Assembly: GCA_959604355.1 (NCBI GenBank)
Contig: CAUHAO010000011.1
Coordinates: forward strand, 1 to 49,644
DNA length: 49,644 nucleotides
DNA from: an uncultured Eubacteriales bacterium
GTDB lineage: Bacteria; Bacillota; Clostridia; Oscillospirales; UBA644
Direction: 5' to 3'
The notes below the pieces were generated by a model, which was given only the letters and a program-made list of their open reading frames with translations, ran no database searches and was not told where the DNA came from. The position numbers and the translations under genes were made by a program. Positions within the stretch are counted from its first letter, which is position 1. Each line of letters opens with the position of its first letter. Of the stretch, positions 42,901-49,644 are shown in pieces.

Positions 42901-44169
42901 GTTGCTGAAGCGAAGCCGGTGGCTTATCATCGCAAAGAGTTTACAAAGCAGATGTATGAAGATGGCTATACTATTCTGGCTCCGCAGATGAGCCCGATTC
43001 ATTTTGACATTCTGGAACCTGTTTTCAGAAAGCATGGTTACAATATTGTTATTCTGGATAATGACAACCGTACAGCCATCGATACGGGGCTCAAATACGT
43101 CAACAACGACGCCTGCTATCCTTCCATCACCGTGGTCGGCCAAATTATGGACGCTGTGCTGTCCGGCAAATACAATACCGATAAGCTGGCGATCATTATG
43201 GCGCAGACCGGTGGCTGCTGCAGAGCGAGCAACTATGTATCATTTATCCGCAGAGCGCTGTCTAAGGCGGGATACTCCAACATTCCCGTTATCTCCATGA
43301 ATGCTAACGGTATGGAGAAAAACGGGGGCTTTAACTGGTCCGCGGGACTTTTGACGGATGCGGCGAAAGCTTTGGTGTACGGAGATCTTTTTATGCGTTG
43401 TCTGTACCGTGTGCGTCCGTATGAAAAAGTACAGGGCTCCGCCAATGAACTGCACAGGAAATGGCAGGATATCTGTATTGATTCCCTGACCAATCACAAA
43501 ACAAAATACACCTATAAATCGGTGTGCGGAGGCATCGTTGAAGCGTTTGATAATTTTCCCATTGAAGAGACAGTAAGAAAACCCCGCGTCGGTATAGTGG
43601 GGGAGATACTTGTCAAGTATATGCCTCTTGCCAATAATCACTTGGTTGAACTTTTGGAACGCGAGGGTGCTGAGGCGGTCGTGCCGGATCTCTTGGATTT
43701 TTTCAATTACAGCGTATTCGGCTCCCAGTATAAGGCGGAATATCTCGGAACGAAGAAATCCTCTGCGGTAATCTCCAAGGCGGCGATAAAAATCATTGAA
43801 GCGCTCCGAAAACCGGCAACGGATGCGCTGAAAAAAAGTAAACGCTTTGATGCTCCCGTTTCCATTTATAAGATTGCTGAAATGACAAAGCCGTTTTTAT
43901 CTCTCGGCAATCAATACGGCGAAGGCTGGTTCCTTGCCGGAGAGATGGTGGAGCTGATCACCCACGGTACACCGAATATTGTTTGTATTCAGCCGTTTGC
44001 CTGTCTGCCTAATCATGTGGTGGGCAAAGGCGTTATCAAGGCTCTGAAAAAATCATATCCTGAAAGCAATATCGCCGCCGTGGATTATGACCCGGGTGCA
44101 AGTGAGGTCAATCAGCTCAACCGTATCAAGCTGATGCTGTCATCGGCAAAGAATAAACTTGAATCTTAG
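39940..44169 (+). CDS. Fused acyl-CoA dehydratase activase/reductase, probable plasmalogen synthase
   Basis: A 1409-residue protein. Two ASKHA ATPase modules come first (GIDIGSTTVK at about 8, CAGGTGSF at about 124; GIDAGSTTTK at about 323, CSSGCGSF at about 445), each with the cysteine that holds the shared [4Fe-4S] cluster of 2-hydroxyacyl-CoA dehydratase activators. A cysteine motif CGGCSNRC lies at about 602. A DUF2229 region follows, then a D-component-like part with AGRPYHIDPE (about 857), NNDACYP (1055), GGCCRASN (1090) and QPFACLPNHV (1350). This fused architecture matches the anaerobic PlsA/PlsR enzymes that form the vinyl ether of plasmalogens in clostridia, and the phospholipid gene context agrees. 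Plain acyl-CoA activase is the alternative. Confidence 0.78.
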   Translation: MKQYRAGIDIGSTTVKLVLLDEQNNILYGKYKRHQAHTQQTLSELLKEAKETVGACELQIRITGSGSINLGKALGIKFVQEVVAVATALKSTYPQTDVAIELGGEDAKIIYFTGGLEERMNGVCAGGTGSFIDQMAALLQTDAAGLNSEAENYKQIYPIAARCGVFAKTDIQPLINEGATKADLAASIFQAVVNQTISGLACGKPIRGCVAFIGGPLHFLPELKKAFVRTLNLTDENIVDPENSHLFAAMGAALESEKCEALSIDSLIDKMDKGVAVSFEMPRLPALFQDENEYEAFCRRHEKSTVKKAELSSYSGNCFLGIDAGSTTTKMALIGANGELLYSFYANNQGNPIETAKNAIREMQKKLPESAKIVRSCSTGYGEALLKSAFSLDEGEVETIAHCTAAAFFDTQVDCVLDIGGQDMKCIKLKNGVVDNIMLNEACSSGCGSFIENFANSLGFTAEEFAEVALFAKNPVDLGTRCTVFMNSNVKQAQKEGAHVSDISAGLAYSVIKNALYKVIKLANAEELGRHIVVQGGTFHNKAVLRAFEKIAGVEVICPDISGIMGAFGAALIARKHYIGTATKMLPLEEITSLTYTSKTARCGGCSNRCMLTVNTFAGGRRHITGNRCEKGLGADSVKNNAPNMMEFKRKRIFSYEPLEEQTAVRGVIGIPRVLNMYENYPFWATFFKRLGFRTVLSPYSSRKIYELGMESIPSESECYPAKLAHGHVQWLINAGVKTIFHPCVFYEHQETSGAQNHFNCPIVVSYPENLKNNVEAVTDGSVRYIRPFIAFTDEKTVSERLVRLCKEEWDIPEKDVRDAVFVAWAEQLKAKADIRAEGQRLLDVLERTGDKGIVLAGRPYHIDPEVNHGIPELITSYGLAVFTEDSLPLDFTPERPLRVVDQWVYHSRLYSAAEFVCKRRDLELIQLNSFGCGLDAVTSDQVNEILENSGKLYTLLKIDEVANLGAVRIRIRSLISAMNMRQEQNIVAEAKPVAYHRKEFTKQMYEDGYTILAPQMSPIHFDILEPVFRKHGYNIVILDNDNRTAIDTGLKYVNNDACYPSITVVGQIMDAVLSGKYNTDKLAIIMAQTGGCCRASNYVSFIRRALSKAGYSNIPVISMNANGMEKNGGFNWSAGLLTDAAKALVYGDLFMRCLYRVRPYEKVQGSANELHRKWQDICIDSLTNHKTKYTYKSVCGGIVEAFDNFPIEETVRKPRVGIVGEILVKYMPLANNHLVELLEREGAEAVVPDLLDFFNYSVFGSQYKAEYLGTKKSSAVISKAAIKIIEALRKPATDALKKSKRFDAPVSIYKIAEMTKPFLSLGNQYGEGWFLAGEMVELITHGTPNIVCIQPFACLPNHVVGKGVIKALKKSYPESNIAAVDYDPGASEVNQLNRIKLMLSSAKNKLES

Positions 44170-44436
44170 AAAATGGCATACATATTCATGAAAAAGCACA
44201 AAAAATGTCTTGATCGACATAGGTGCTGATGATGTAGGACCGGGAACTGCTTCGGTTTTCTGTTAAATTTCCGGGAAACTGCTGAAAATTGCAAGGAATC
44301 GGGAAAATCCCGAAGTTACGGGCAAAGAAAAATTAACAGGTGATACCGAAAGACGGAGTTTATTATACGAAAAAGCGGTAGAGGAAGTTCGGGCTAAAAA
44401 CGCTTGATACAAAAATGCATAGAAAGTGGATATTTG

Positions 44437-45225
44437 ATGAAAGAGAAGAAAACAAACTGGTTTTCAAAATGCATATTTAGGATAGTGCGTTGGCTCGTCA
44501 GGCTGTTTTACGGAAAAACAGATATTGTCGGCATTGAAAATCTTCCGGATAGGGATGCAGTCATAGTGGCAAATCACACACAAATCAACGGTCCCATCGT
44601 CGGGGAGCTTTTTATGCCGGATAATTGCTATATCTGGTGTGCCTGACAAATGATGAATCTGAAAGAGGTGCCGCAGTACGCCTTTACGGATTTTTGGTCT
44701 CAAAAACCGAAATGGACTCATCCTTTTTTCAAGGCTTTATCGTACATAATAGCTCCGTTGGCTTCTTGTCTTTTCAACAACGCGAGAACGATTGCGGTTT
44801 ACCGCGACAGCAGGGTTTTATCGACATTCCGTGAATCCGTAAGTATGCTTAAGGACGGAGCAAATATCCTTATTTTTCCGGAAAAGGATGAGAAGTACAA
44901 CAACATTATCTACAAGTTTCAGGAGAATTTTATTGATGTTGCAAGACTGTATTATAAAAAAACGGGCAAAGAGCTTACTTTTGTTCCGATGTATATAGCT
45001 CCTAAGCTCAAAAAAATGTATGTGGGTAAAGGGATAAAATTCAACAGCGAAAACAGCATTTCCGACGAGAGAACAAAGATCGCTCAGTATTTAGCTGATG
45101 AAATAACGGAAATTGCTCGCAATTTACCTGAGCATATAGTAATTCCGTACCGGAATATCCCGAAGAAGTATTATCTGACAAACAAGGATGTTACAGAGGT
45201 TCCGAGTGACAAAGCCCGTGGTTGA
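44437..45225 (+). pseudogene. PlsC-like acyltransferase interrupted by an in-frame TGA
   Basis: Start at 44437 (AAAGTGGA upstream). The frame runs to a TGA at 44644-44646 and then continues in the same frame to 45225. Around the stop the protein reads CYIWCA-stop-QMMNLKEVP; relatives have glycine (GGA) there, so one G-to-T change explains it. The rest matches 1-acylglycerol-3-phosphate acyltransferases: VANHTQING (H-x4-D-type block with G in place of D), FPEKDEKYNN, and FVPMYIAPKLKKMYVG. It would acylate lysophosphatidic acid for the adjacent lipid genes. Either an inactivating mutation or a sequencing error. Confidence 0.82.
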
Positions 45226-45704
45226 TTACAGTAGGCTCCGCCTGTCAAAAATTAAAGAGCCTCAGCATAATTGAACACTACTGCGGGCTCAAAGAAGGTT
45301 TGCAATTGTATCTCTGATATAATATCTGTATTCAACAGAGCGGATTATGGCACTCATGTATGTTTTACAGCTTGTCATTGTGATGCATAAAACGCGGTAA
45401 CAGCTTTAGGAGAAGCAGCAGATATTGACGATGAAATCCCGGAGGCTGATTATTTGTTTGGTGCCGTCTGCAACTTTATGCCAAAACCGTAAAACTGCTT
45501 CTGTACCTTTTGGAAAACCCGGAATTATTTGAATCATCATTGAATGAAATGTTGGTAATTAAAACGGGACAAAGCGACGGATTAACCGCCAACGCTTGAC
45601 CGGAAAGACCCGCTTATGGGGTAAGTGAACATTGTATGCATGACAGACCGGTAAAAAGCGCGTGTGCGACGTCGTCAGCATGCAGCGCTTTGCCCGGAAC
45701 GGAA

Positions 45705-45733
45705 AAACCACCCGCTGCTGCGGGTGGTTTATT
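45705..45733 (+). terminator. Strong hairpin terminator
   Basis: AAACCACCCGC (45705-45715) pairs with GCGGGTGGTTT (45720-45730) over 11 bp with a TGCT loop. Confidence 0.7.
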
Positions 45734-45930
45734 GTTATCAGCCCGAGTCGGCATTTTACCCGTAACGAAGGGTTCTTGTCGGTTTGGCGTGCCCAAAAAA
45801 GACATCGGACAATGTCGGCCGTCCCGGTGCAGTGTCTCTTTGCCGACGGCAGATCCTCGTCACTCGTTTCTTTTGACAATAAGACTTTTGCCGCAAAAAA
45901 TAACATTTTGTTTACAATAATCCGTATTTG

Positions 45931-45959
45931 TTGCTTTTGACATAATTATAGTGTATAAT
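45931..45959 (+). promoter_or_regulatory. Promoter of the antiporter gene
   Basis: TTGCTT at 45931-45936 and TATAAT at 45954-45959 are separated by 17 bases. The leader to the start codon is about 90 bases. Confidence 0.6.
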
Positions 45960-45960
45960 C

Positions 45961-46045
45961 GGTAATCGGACGCGGGAATCCCCGAAGTCCGAACAAATTA
46001 CGGCTCCTGAATATTATGTAGCAAAGAACCGTTAAACCAGAGGTG
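45961..46045 (+). ncRNA. Possible structured 5' leader of the antiporter mRNA
   Basis: GTAAT (about 45962) can pair with ATTAC (about 46000), enclosing CGGAC/GTCCG and an inner GGG/CCC stem: a stacked hairpin. A further CGG...CCG pairing may follow. Antiporter genes are often under ion-responsive riboswitches, but I do not recognise a named class. Confidence 0.3.
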
Positions 46046-46053
46046 TGTAATAT

Positions 46054-47355
46054 ATGCAAACTCTTCTTGCTCTGTCTGTTGCACTTATCGCAGGTCTTGC
46101 GATGTCGCGACTTACAAAGATATGGAATCTTCCTGCAGTAACCGCATATCTTGTCGCGGGTGTGCTGATAGGTCCGTTCTGTCTCGGCAGGCTCGGCATT
46201 CCGGGGCTTGGTTTTATTTCCGAGGCGGATGTTGAACAATATTCCATAATTTCCGACGCGGCTCTCGGTTTCATCGCCTTCACTATGGGCAACGAGTTCC
46301 GTCTTTCGGATCTTAAAAAAACAGGTAAACAGGCAATAGTTATCGCTATCTTTCAGGCGCTCACCGCTACCGTGTTCGTCGATGTGTCGCTGTTCATGCT
46401 GCATCTGGTTATTCCGGACAAACTTCCGCTTTCGTGCGTCATAACACTCGGTGCGGTCGCAACTGCGACAGCTCCCGCGGCGACTTTGATGGTAATAAAG
46501 CAATATAAGGCAAAAGGTCCGGTTACGGATATTCTGCTCCCGGTTGTCGCGCTTGATGACGTTGTGGGACTTGTCGTTTTTGCTATATCGTTCGGTGTTT
46601 CACGAGCTCTCGAAAGCGGGCATGTAGATATCGTTTCAGTCATAGTCGATCCTATTGTCGAGGTTGCCGCGTCACTGATTCTCGGTGCGGCTATCGGTTT
46701 TGTGTATAATTTCAGTGAGAGGTTCTTTCACTCCAGAAGTAAGCGTATGAGCATTTCCGTAGCTTTCATATTCCTCGCCGTCGCTCTGTCGAAGCTGCAG
46801 TTCCATATCGGCCCTGTGTCCGTCGGATTTTCATCGTTGCTCGTTTGTATGGCTCTGGGTACGGTGTTCTGCAATTTGTGTGACTTCTCTGAGGAGCTTA
46901 TGGACCGTATGGACCGCTGGACAGGTCCGATAATGGTACTTTTCTTCGTTATCAGCGGCTCGGGACTCAAACTTTCCGTATTCTCCGACTGGCAAATCGT
47001 ACTTGTAGGTGTGGTTTTCGTTCTTTTCCGTTCTCTCGGAAAGATCGAAGGCGCGAAGATATCCTCGCGCTTCATGCATTGCGGGCCCACTGTGCAGAAG
47101 TATCTCGGCATCACGCTTTTGCCTCAGGCAGGCGTTGCACTTGGTATGTCACTAACGGCCATGTCTCTCGGTGAATCAGGTGTAATAATACGCAACATTG
47201 CGCTTTTTGCAGTTCTGATATATGAACTTTTCGGTCCTCTGTTTACGAAGATCGCTCTCGATAAGGCGGGAGAAATTGTCGAAAAGCCCATTCCTCCGCG
47301 CAAGCAGGCTTTAATTGAAAAAGAAAAGGTGACCTCGAATACCGTAGGACACTGA
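46054..47355 (+). CDS. CPA2-family cation:proton antiporter
   Basis: A 433-residue membrane protein with about 12 helices and the monovalent cation:proton antiporter fold: LPAVTAYLVAGVLIGPF early on, TAPAATLMVIKQY and LLPVVALDDVVGLVVF in the core (with the conserved DD pair near residues 168-170). It lacks the C-terminal TrkA-N domain of KefB/KefC, so it is the short form. It probably exchanges Na+ or K+ for protons in pH and ion homeostasis. AGAGGTG precedes the ATG. It has its own promoter and a two-way terminator behind it. Confidence 0.9.
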   Translation: MQTLLALSVALIAGLAMSRLTKIWNLPAVTAYLVAGVLIGPFCLGRLGIPGLGFISEADVEQYSIISDAALGFIAFTMGNEFRLSDLKKTGKQAIVIAIFQALTATVFVDVSLFMLHLVIPDKLPLSCVITLGAVATATAPAATLMVIKQYKAKGPVTDILLPVVALDDVVGLVVFAISFGVSRALESGHVDIVSVIVDPIVEVAASLILGAAIGFVYNFSERFFHSRSKRMSISVAFIFLAVALSKLQFHIGPVSVGFSSLLVCMALGTVFCNLCDFSEELMDRMDRWTGPIMVLFFVISGSGLKLSVFSDWQIVLVGVVFVLFRSLGKIEGAKISSRFMHCGPTVQKYLGITLLPQAGVALGMSLTAMSLGESGVIIRNIALFAVLIYELFGPLFTKIALDKAGEIVEKPIPPRKQALIEKEKVTSNTVGH

Positions 47356-47363
47356 TTTAAAAA

Positions 47364-47394
47364 AACAGTCCTCCGGATATGAAGGACTGTTTTG
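47364..47394. terminator. Bidirectional terminator between convergent genes
   Basis: ACAGTCCT (47365-47372) pairs with AGGACTGT (47383-47390), with A-run before and T-run after. It can serve the antiporter and the convergent HAD gene. Confidence 0.8.
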
Positions 47395-47395
47395 C

Positions 47396-48196
47396 TTATT
47401 CATATAGGTTTTGCAGCGCGATGCGCAATTCGTCAAGAGATGTTATCGGCAGGTATTCGCAGCCCGGTATGGTGCGCACGTCTTTTCGCCACATGTCTTC
47501 AGGGGCTTGAGCCGCACTTTTATTCCAGTCATCGTCAAACATCGTGCTGCATCTTTCGGCGGTGACGAGACTGTCGCTGAGCCATACGGGAAACATTCCC
47601 GATTTATATGCCGGAATTATATCTGCTACCGGGTCGTCACCGCAGAACCAGATTTCCGAGGGTGAAAGTCTGCTTCTTCTGATCGCAAGGTCAAAAATGT
47701 TCGGATTTGGCTTTCGTAAAACACACTCTCCGGATGTGAGATAGAATTCAAATCTGTTTTTAGGAAAGATCTCGTTGATCTTTGCCGAAAGTGTTGCCGG
47801 GTGGAAAGGGGTGTTACAGACGATTGCCGTTCGGATACCTTTATCCAGGAGGAATTCCAATAATGATGCCGCGCCCGGCATAGAACGAATGTCTTCGGAA
47901 AATGTGAAAAACGCTTTCTCGATTTTTGACAATGACAATCTTGATGTGAGTCTGAAATTGTCGAGGGTTGCCTTTAGAAGAACTGATATTTGTATTTCCG
48001 TTCCGACATTCCGTGCCGCAGCTGTCGCGTCGTATAACTTCAAAAAGAATTCCGCCGCCTGCTCCGCGGTAGTATTGAACGGATTTTCGGTCATCTCGGA
48101 GATAAGGAACGTCCAGCCGTTGAAGATGTTGGACCTTGCCGTGTATATCAGGGTGTGTCCGAGGTCGAAAAGTATCATTTTGGGTGTGTTTATCAT
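47396..48196 (-). CDS. HAD-like hydrolase with altered motif I
   Basis: A 266-residue protein from the ATG at 48196, chosen because AAAGGAGAA lies just upstream (an in-frame ATG 21 bases earlier would put that site inside the gene). Motif I is F-D-L-G-H-T-L, so the nucleophile Asp is present but the second Asp is Gly. Motif II (TAIVCNTPF), the motif III region (LRKPNPNIFDLA) and motif IV (WFCGDDPVADI) are present. Loss of the acid/base Asp occurs in some HAD subgroups and may change chemistry. Substrate unknown. Confidence 0.82.
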   Translation of the reverse strand: MINTPKMILFDLGHTLIYTARSNIFNGWTFLISEMTENPFNTTAEQAAEFFLKLYDATAAARNVGTEIQISVLLKATLDNFRLTSRLSLSKIEKAFFTFSEDIRSMPGAASLLEFLLDKGIRTAIVCNTPFHPATLSAKINEIFPKNRFEFYLTSGECVLRKPNPNIFDLAIRRSRLSPSEIWFCGDDPVADIIPAYKSGMFPVWLSDSLVTAERCSTMFDDDWNKSAAQAPEDMWRKDVRTIPGCEYLPITSLDELRIALQNLYE

Positions 48197-48242
48197 TTTT
48201 TGTTCTCCTTTATACATTTATATATAATACGGAGGAATTTGG

Positions 48243-48722
48243 ATGCTGTATTGCGGTTTTGATCCTATATATGACGAGAGATCCGAGATACTTATACTCG
48301 GGAGCTTTCCGTCGGTCAAGTCGCGGGAACAGGGCTTTTACTATGGGCACCCTCGAAACAGATTTTGGAAGGTCGTCGCGTCCTTGTGTAAAGAGAATGT
48401 GCCCGAAACGATAGAGCAGAAGCGCGCGATGTTGCTTGAGCACAAGATCGCTGTGTGGGATGTGGTCAGCTGCTGCTCGGTAAAAGGGTCAAGCGACAGC
48501 AGTATCCGCGAAACGGAGATAAATGACGTTGCGAATCTACTGTTTTCCATCAACATAAAACGCGTTTTCGCAAACGGCGCGACAGCGGGAAGTCTATACC
48601 GTAAATATATAGAGCCGAAAGCCGCTGTCGGAATAACGGTTTTGCCGTCAACGAGTCCGGCGAATGCCGCTTGGAGCGAAGAACGTCTGATAAAAGAATG
48701 GAGCGTTTTGATTTCGATATAA
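48243..48722 (+). CDS. DNA-deoxyinosine/uracil glycosylase (UDG superfamily)
   Basis: A 159-residue enzyme. LGSFPSVKS around 19-27 is the active-site motif region, GFYYGHPRNRFWK follows, and LPSTSPAN near residue 138 is the second motif. This pattern matches the hypoxanthine-DNA glycosylase branch that removes deaminated adenine from DNA. The GGAGGAA site precedes the ATG. Divergent from the HAD gene, monocistronic. Confidence 0.85.
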   Translation: MLYCGFDPIYDERSEILILGSFPSVKSREQGFYYGHPRNRFWKVVASLCKENVPETIEQKRAMLLEHKIAVWDVVSCCSVKGSSDSSIRETEINDVANLLFSINIKRVFANGATAGSLYRKYIEPKAAVGITVLPSTSPANAAWSEERLIKEWSVLISI

Positions 48723-48727
48723 AAAGT

Positions 48728-48747
48728 GCCCCGGTAAATCCCGGGGC
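48728..48747 (+). terminator. GC-rich hairpin after the glycosylase gene
   Basis: GCCCCGG (48728-48734) pairs with CCGGGGC (48741-48747) with a 6-base loop. There is no T tract. Confidence 0.5.
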
Positions 48748-48966
48748 TAAGGCAAATGAAACAAAAAATAATTTAAAAGAGTCAAAATGAACGAAATAGC
48801 TTAATTAATTGGAGTTCTACGTGTGAAGTTATTATAGCAGGCTTGTGTTGCAAAATGTTGTCCCAATTTTGTCATAAATGTGTTTTTTTGACTGCGTTTT
48901 TTGTTGCTATGATAAGGCTTAAGCGCGGAAACAATGGGATTTATTTAATGAGGAGAACGCTTTACC

Positions 48967-49542
48967 ATGAATAAGGATCTTGTAGATGTTTTTGAGTTTA
49001 TCAAATTTATAGACCGTGTAAAACTTATAGACAGGCAGAATTATCTTGCGGATGCATCAAGGCACGAAAATGACGCGGAGCATTCCTGGCATCTTGCCTT
49101 AGCGACGATTCTTTTGTCGGATTATGCCGCGGAAAAGATCGATCAGGCAAAGACTGTGAAAATGGTCTTGATCCATGATCTCGTTGAAATATATACCGGC
49201 GATACTTATTGTTATGATAATTCAGCAAAGGTCGGACAGTCTGAGCGGGAGTTTGAATCTGCAAAAAAACTTTTCGGACAGCTGCCGGAAGAAAAAGCTA
49301 AAGAAATGTTTTCGCTATGGTGCGAGTTCGAGGAAATGAAAACTCCCGAGTCTCGATTTGCAAAAGCTATGGATCGCCTTCAGCCCGTATTGCTTAATAT
49401 AGGAGGAAACGGGCGCTCGTGGAAAGAGCACGGCATCAGATTTGAGCAGGTCTATCAGCGCAATCTGCCGCTTAAAGACGTTGCACCCATGCTATGGGAA
49501 TATCTTGAGAAAGAACTTCGTGCAGCGTTCGACAATTTATGA
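48967..49542 (+). CDS. YfbR-like HD-domain phosphohydrolase
   Basis: A 191-residue HD-superfamily protein. The metal ligands are visible as H33/H39 in SRHENDAEHSWH and H70-D71 in VLIHDLVEIYTGD, with an Asp in the later helix (RFAKAMDRLQP). This is the YfbR/HDDC2 class, deoxyribonucleoside 5'-monophosphatases. AGGAGAA precedes the ATG. A TTGACT...TATGAT promoter-like pair lies around 48888-48914 with short spacing. Confidence 0.87.
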   Translation: MNKDLVDVFEFIKFIDRVKLIDRQNYLADASRHENDAEHSWHLALATILLSDYAAEKIDQAKTVKMVLIHDLVEIYTGDTYCYDNSAKVGQSEREFESAKKLFGQLPEEKAKEMFSLWCEFEEMKTPESRFAKAMDRLQPVLLNIGGNGRSWKEHGIRFEQVYQRNLPLKDVAPMLWEYLEKELRAAFDNL

Positions 49543-49628
49543 CACATATCTGCCTTAAACACAAATTTCTGACACAATCCCACTTTTTGCCTTCACAAAT
49601 ATGTTGCAATAAAAAGTAAAAAAAGGGG

Positions 49629-49644
49629 TTGACAAAACGAAAAA
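49629..49644 (+). promoter_or_regulatory. -35 element of the next gene, cut by the window end
   Basis: A consensus TTGACA at 49629-49634 follows an A-rich stretch. The -10 lies outside the window. Confidence 0.4.

Larger units (their letters stand above)
45226..46053. other. Gene-free interval of about 830 bases
   Basis: Contains a terminator at 45705-45730, short interrupted frames around 45400-45560 (for example EAADIDDEIPEADYLFGAV), and the antiporter promoter and leader from 45931. I see no intact gene. It probably marks the junction between the accessory island and backbone. Confidence 0.5.

Noticed and set aside
44437..45225. TGA recoded as an amino acid or selenocysteine
   Set aside because: Many genes here end in TGA, relatives have Gly at this site, and no SECIS-like hairpin is evident; a point mutation is simpler.
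45636..45940. Short frames around the 45.7-kb hairpin
   Set aside because: They read through the terminator, lack ribosome sites and show no recognisable sequence.

Overview
The window is chromosomal DNA from an anaerobic, probably endospore-forming member of the Clostridia. A gut Oscillospiraceae/Christensenellaceae-type relative fits best, but the species cannot be read from this sequence. The evidence is a SpoIVB protease, the sporulation pair yqfC-yqfD, the Firmicutes order phoH-ybeY-dgkA-era-recO, RNase M5, and Shine-Dalgarno sites of the AGGAGG type with several TTG and GTG starts.

Backbone left (1-18699): a partial MATE pump and an SLC13/ArsB-type permease lie convergently, followed by spoIVB and a Nudix hydrolase. 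Next comes a long tightly coupled + strand run: yqfC, yqfD, phoH, ybeY, dgkA, era, recO, mutS2, comEC, holA, rnmV, a FemAB-type transferase and a small Tic20/DUF4870-like membrane protein. It ends with guaA, which encodes only the ATP-pyrophosphatase/dimerisation part of GMP synthase.

Integrated element (about 18688-28509, 9.8 kb): a perfect 12-bp repeat, GAGTGGGAATAA, covers the last codons and stop of guaA and recurs at 28498. Inside are a tyrosine integrase, a small Xis-like protein, an HNH-type protein, a winged-helix replication-initiator-like protein next to a five-unit iteron-like array, a DUF6809-like protein, a ribbon-helix-helix repressor with three operator palindromes, a small phage-type protein, an SprT-like metalloprotein, a 38-aa membrane peptide and a serine recombinase. 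The cargo is an XRE repressor divergent from a lipoprotein and a 513-aa membrane protein. No relaxase, type IV secretion gene or virion gene is visible, so it looks like a small non-autonomous integrative element with its own replication module. It is the best candidate for an undescribed system here.

Accessory island (about 28.8-45.2 kb): gene style differs from the backbone, with fewer ATA and CGC codons by eye, and several decayed genes are present. It carries a MATE pump, a HAD phosphatase, a two-component system and FtsH. A lipid cluster follows: a DAGK-family lipid kinase, a GT8 glycosyltransferase, pgsA, cdsA, a 1409-aa fused activase/dehydratase protein and a PlsC-like acyltransferase interrupted by an in-frame TGA. 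The 1409-aa protein has the architecture of the clostridial plasmalogen-forming PlsA/PlsR enzymes, and its phospholipid-synthesis neighbours support that role.

Backbone right (about 45.9-49.6 kb): a CPA2 cation:proton antiporter with a structured leader, a HAD-like hydrolase, a deoxyinosine/uracil DNA glycosylase of the UDG superfamily, and a YfbR-like HD phosphohydrolase. The window stops inside the promoter of the next gene.
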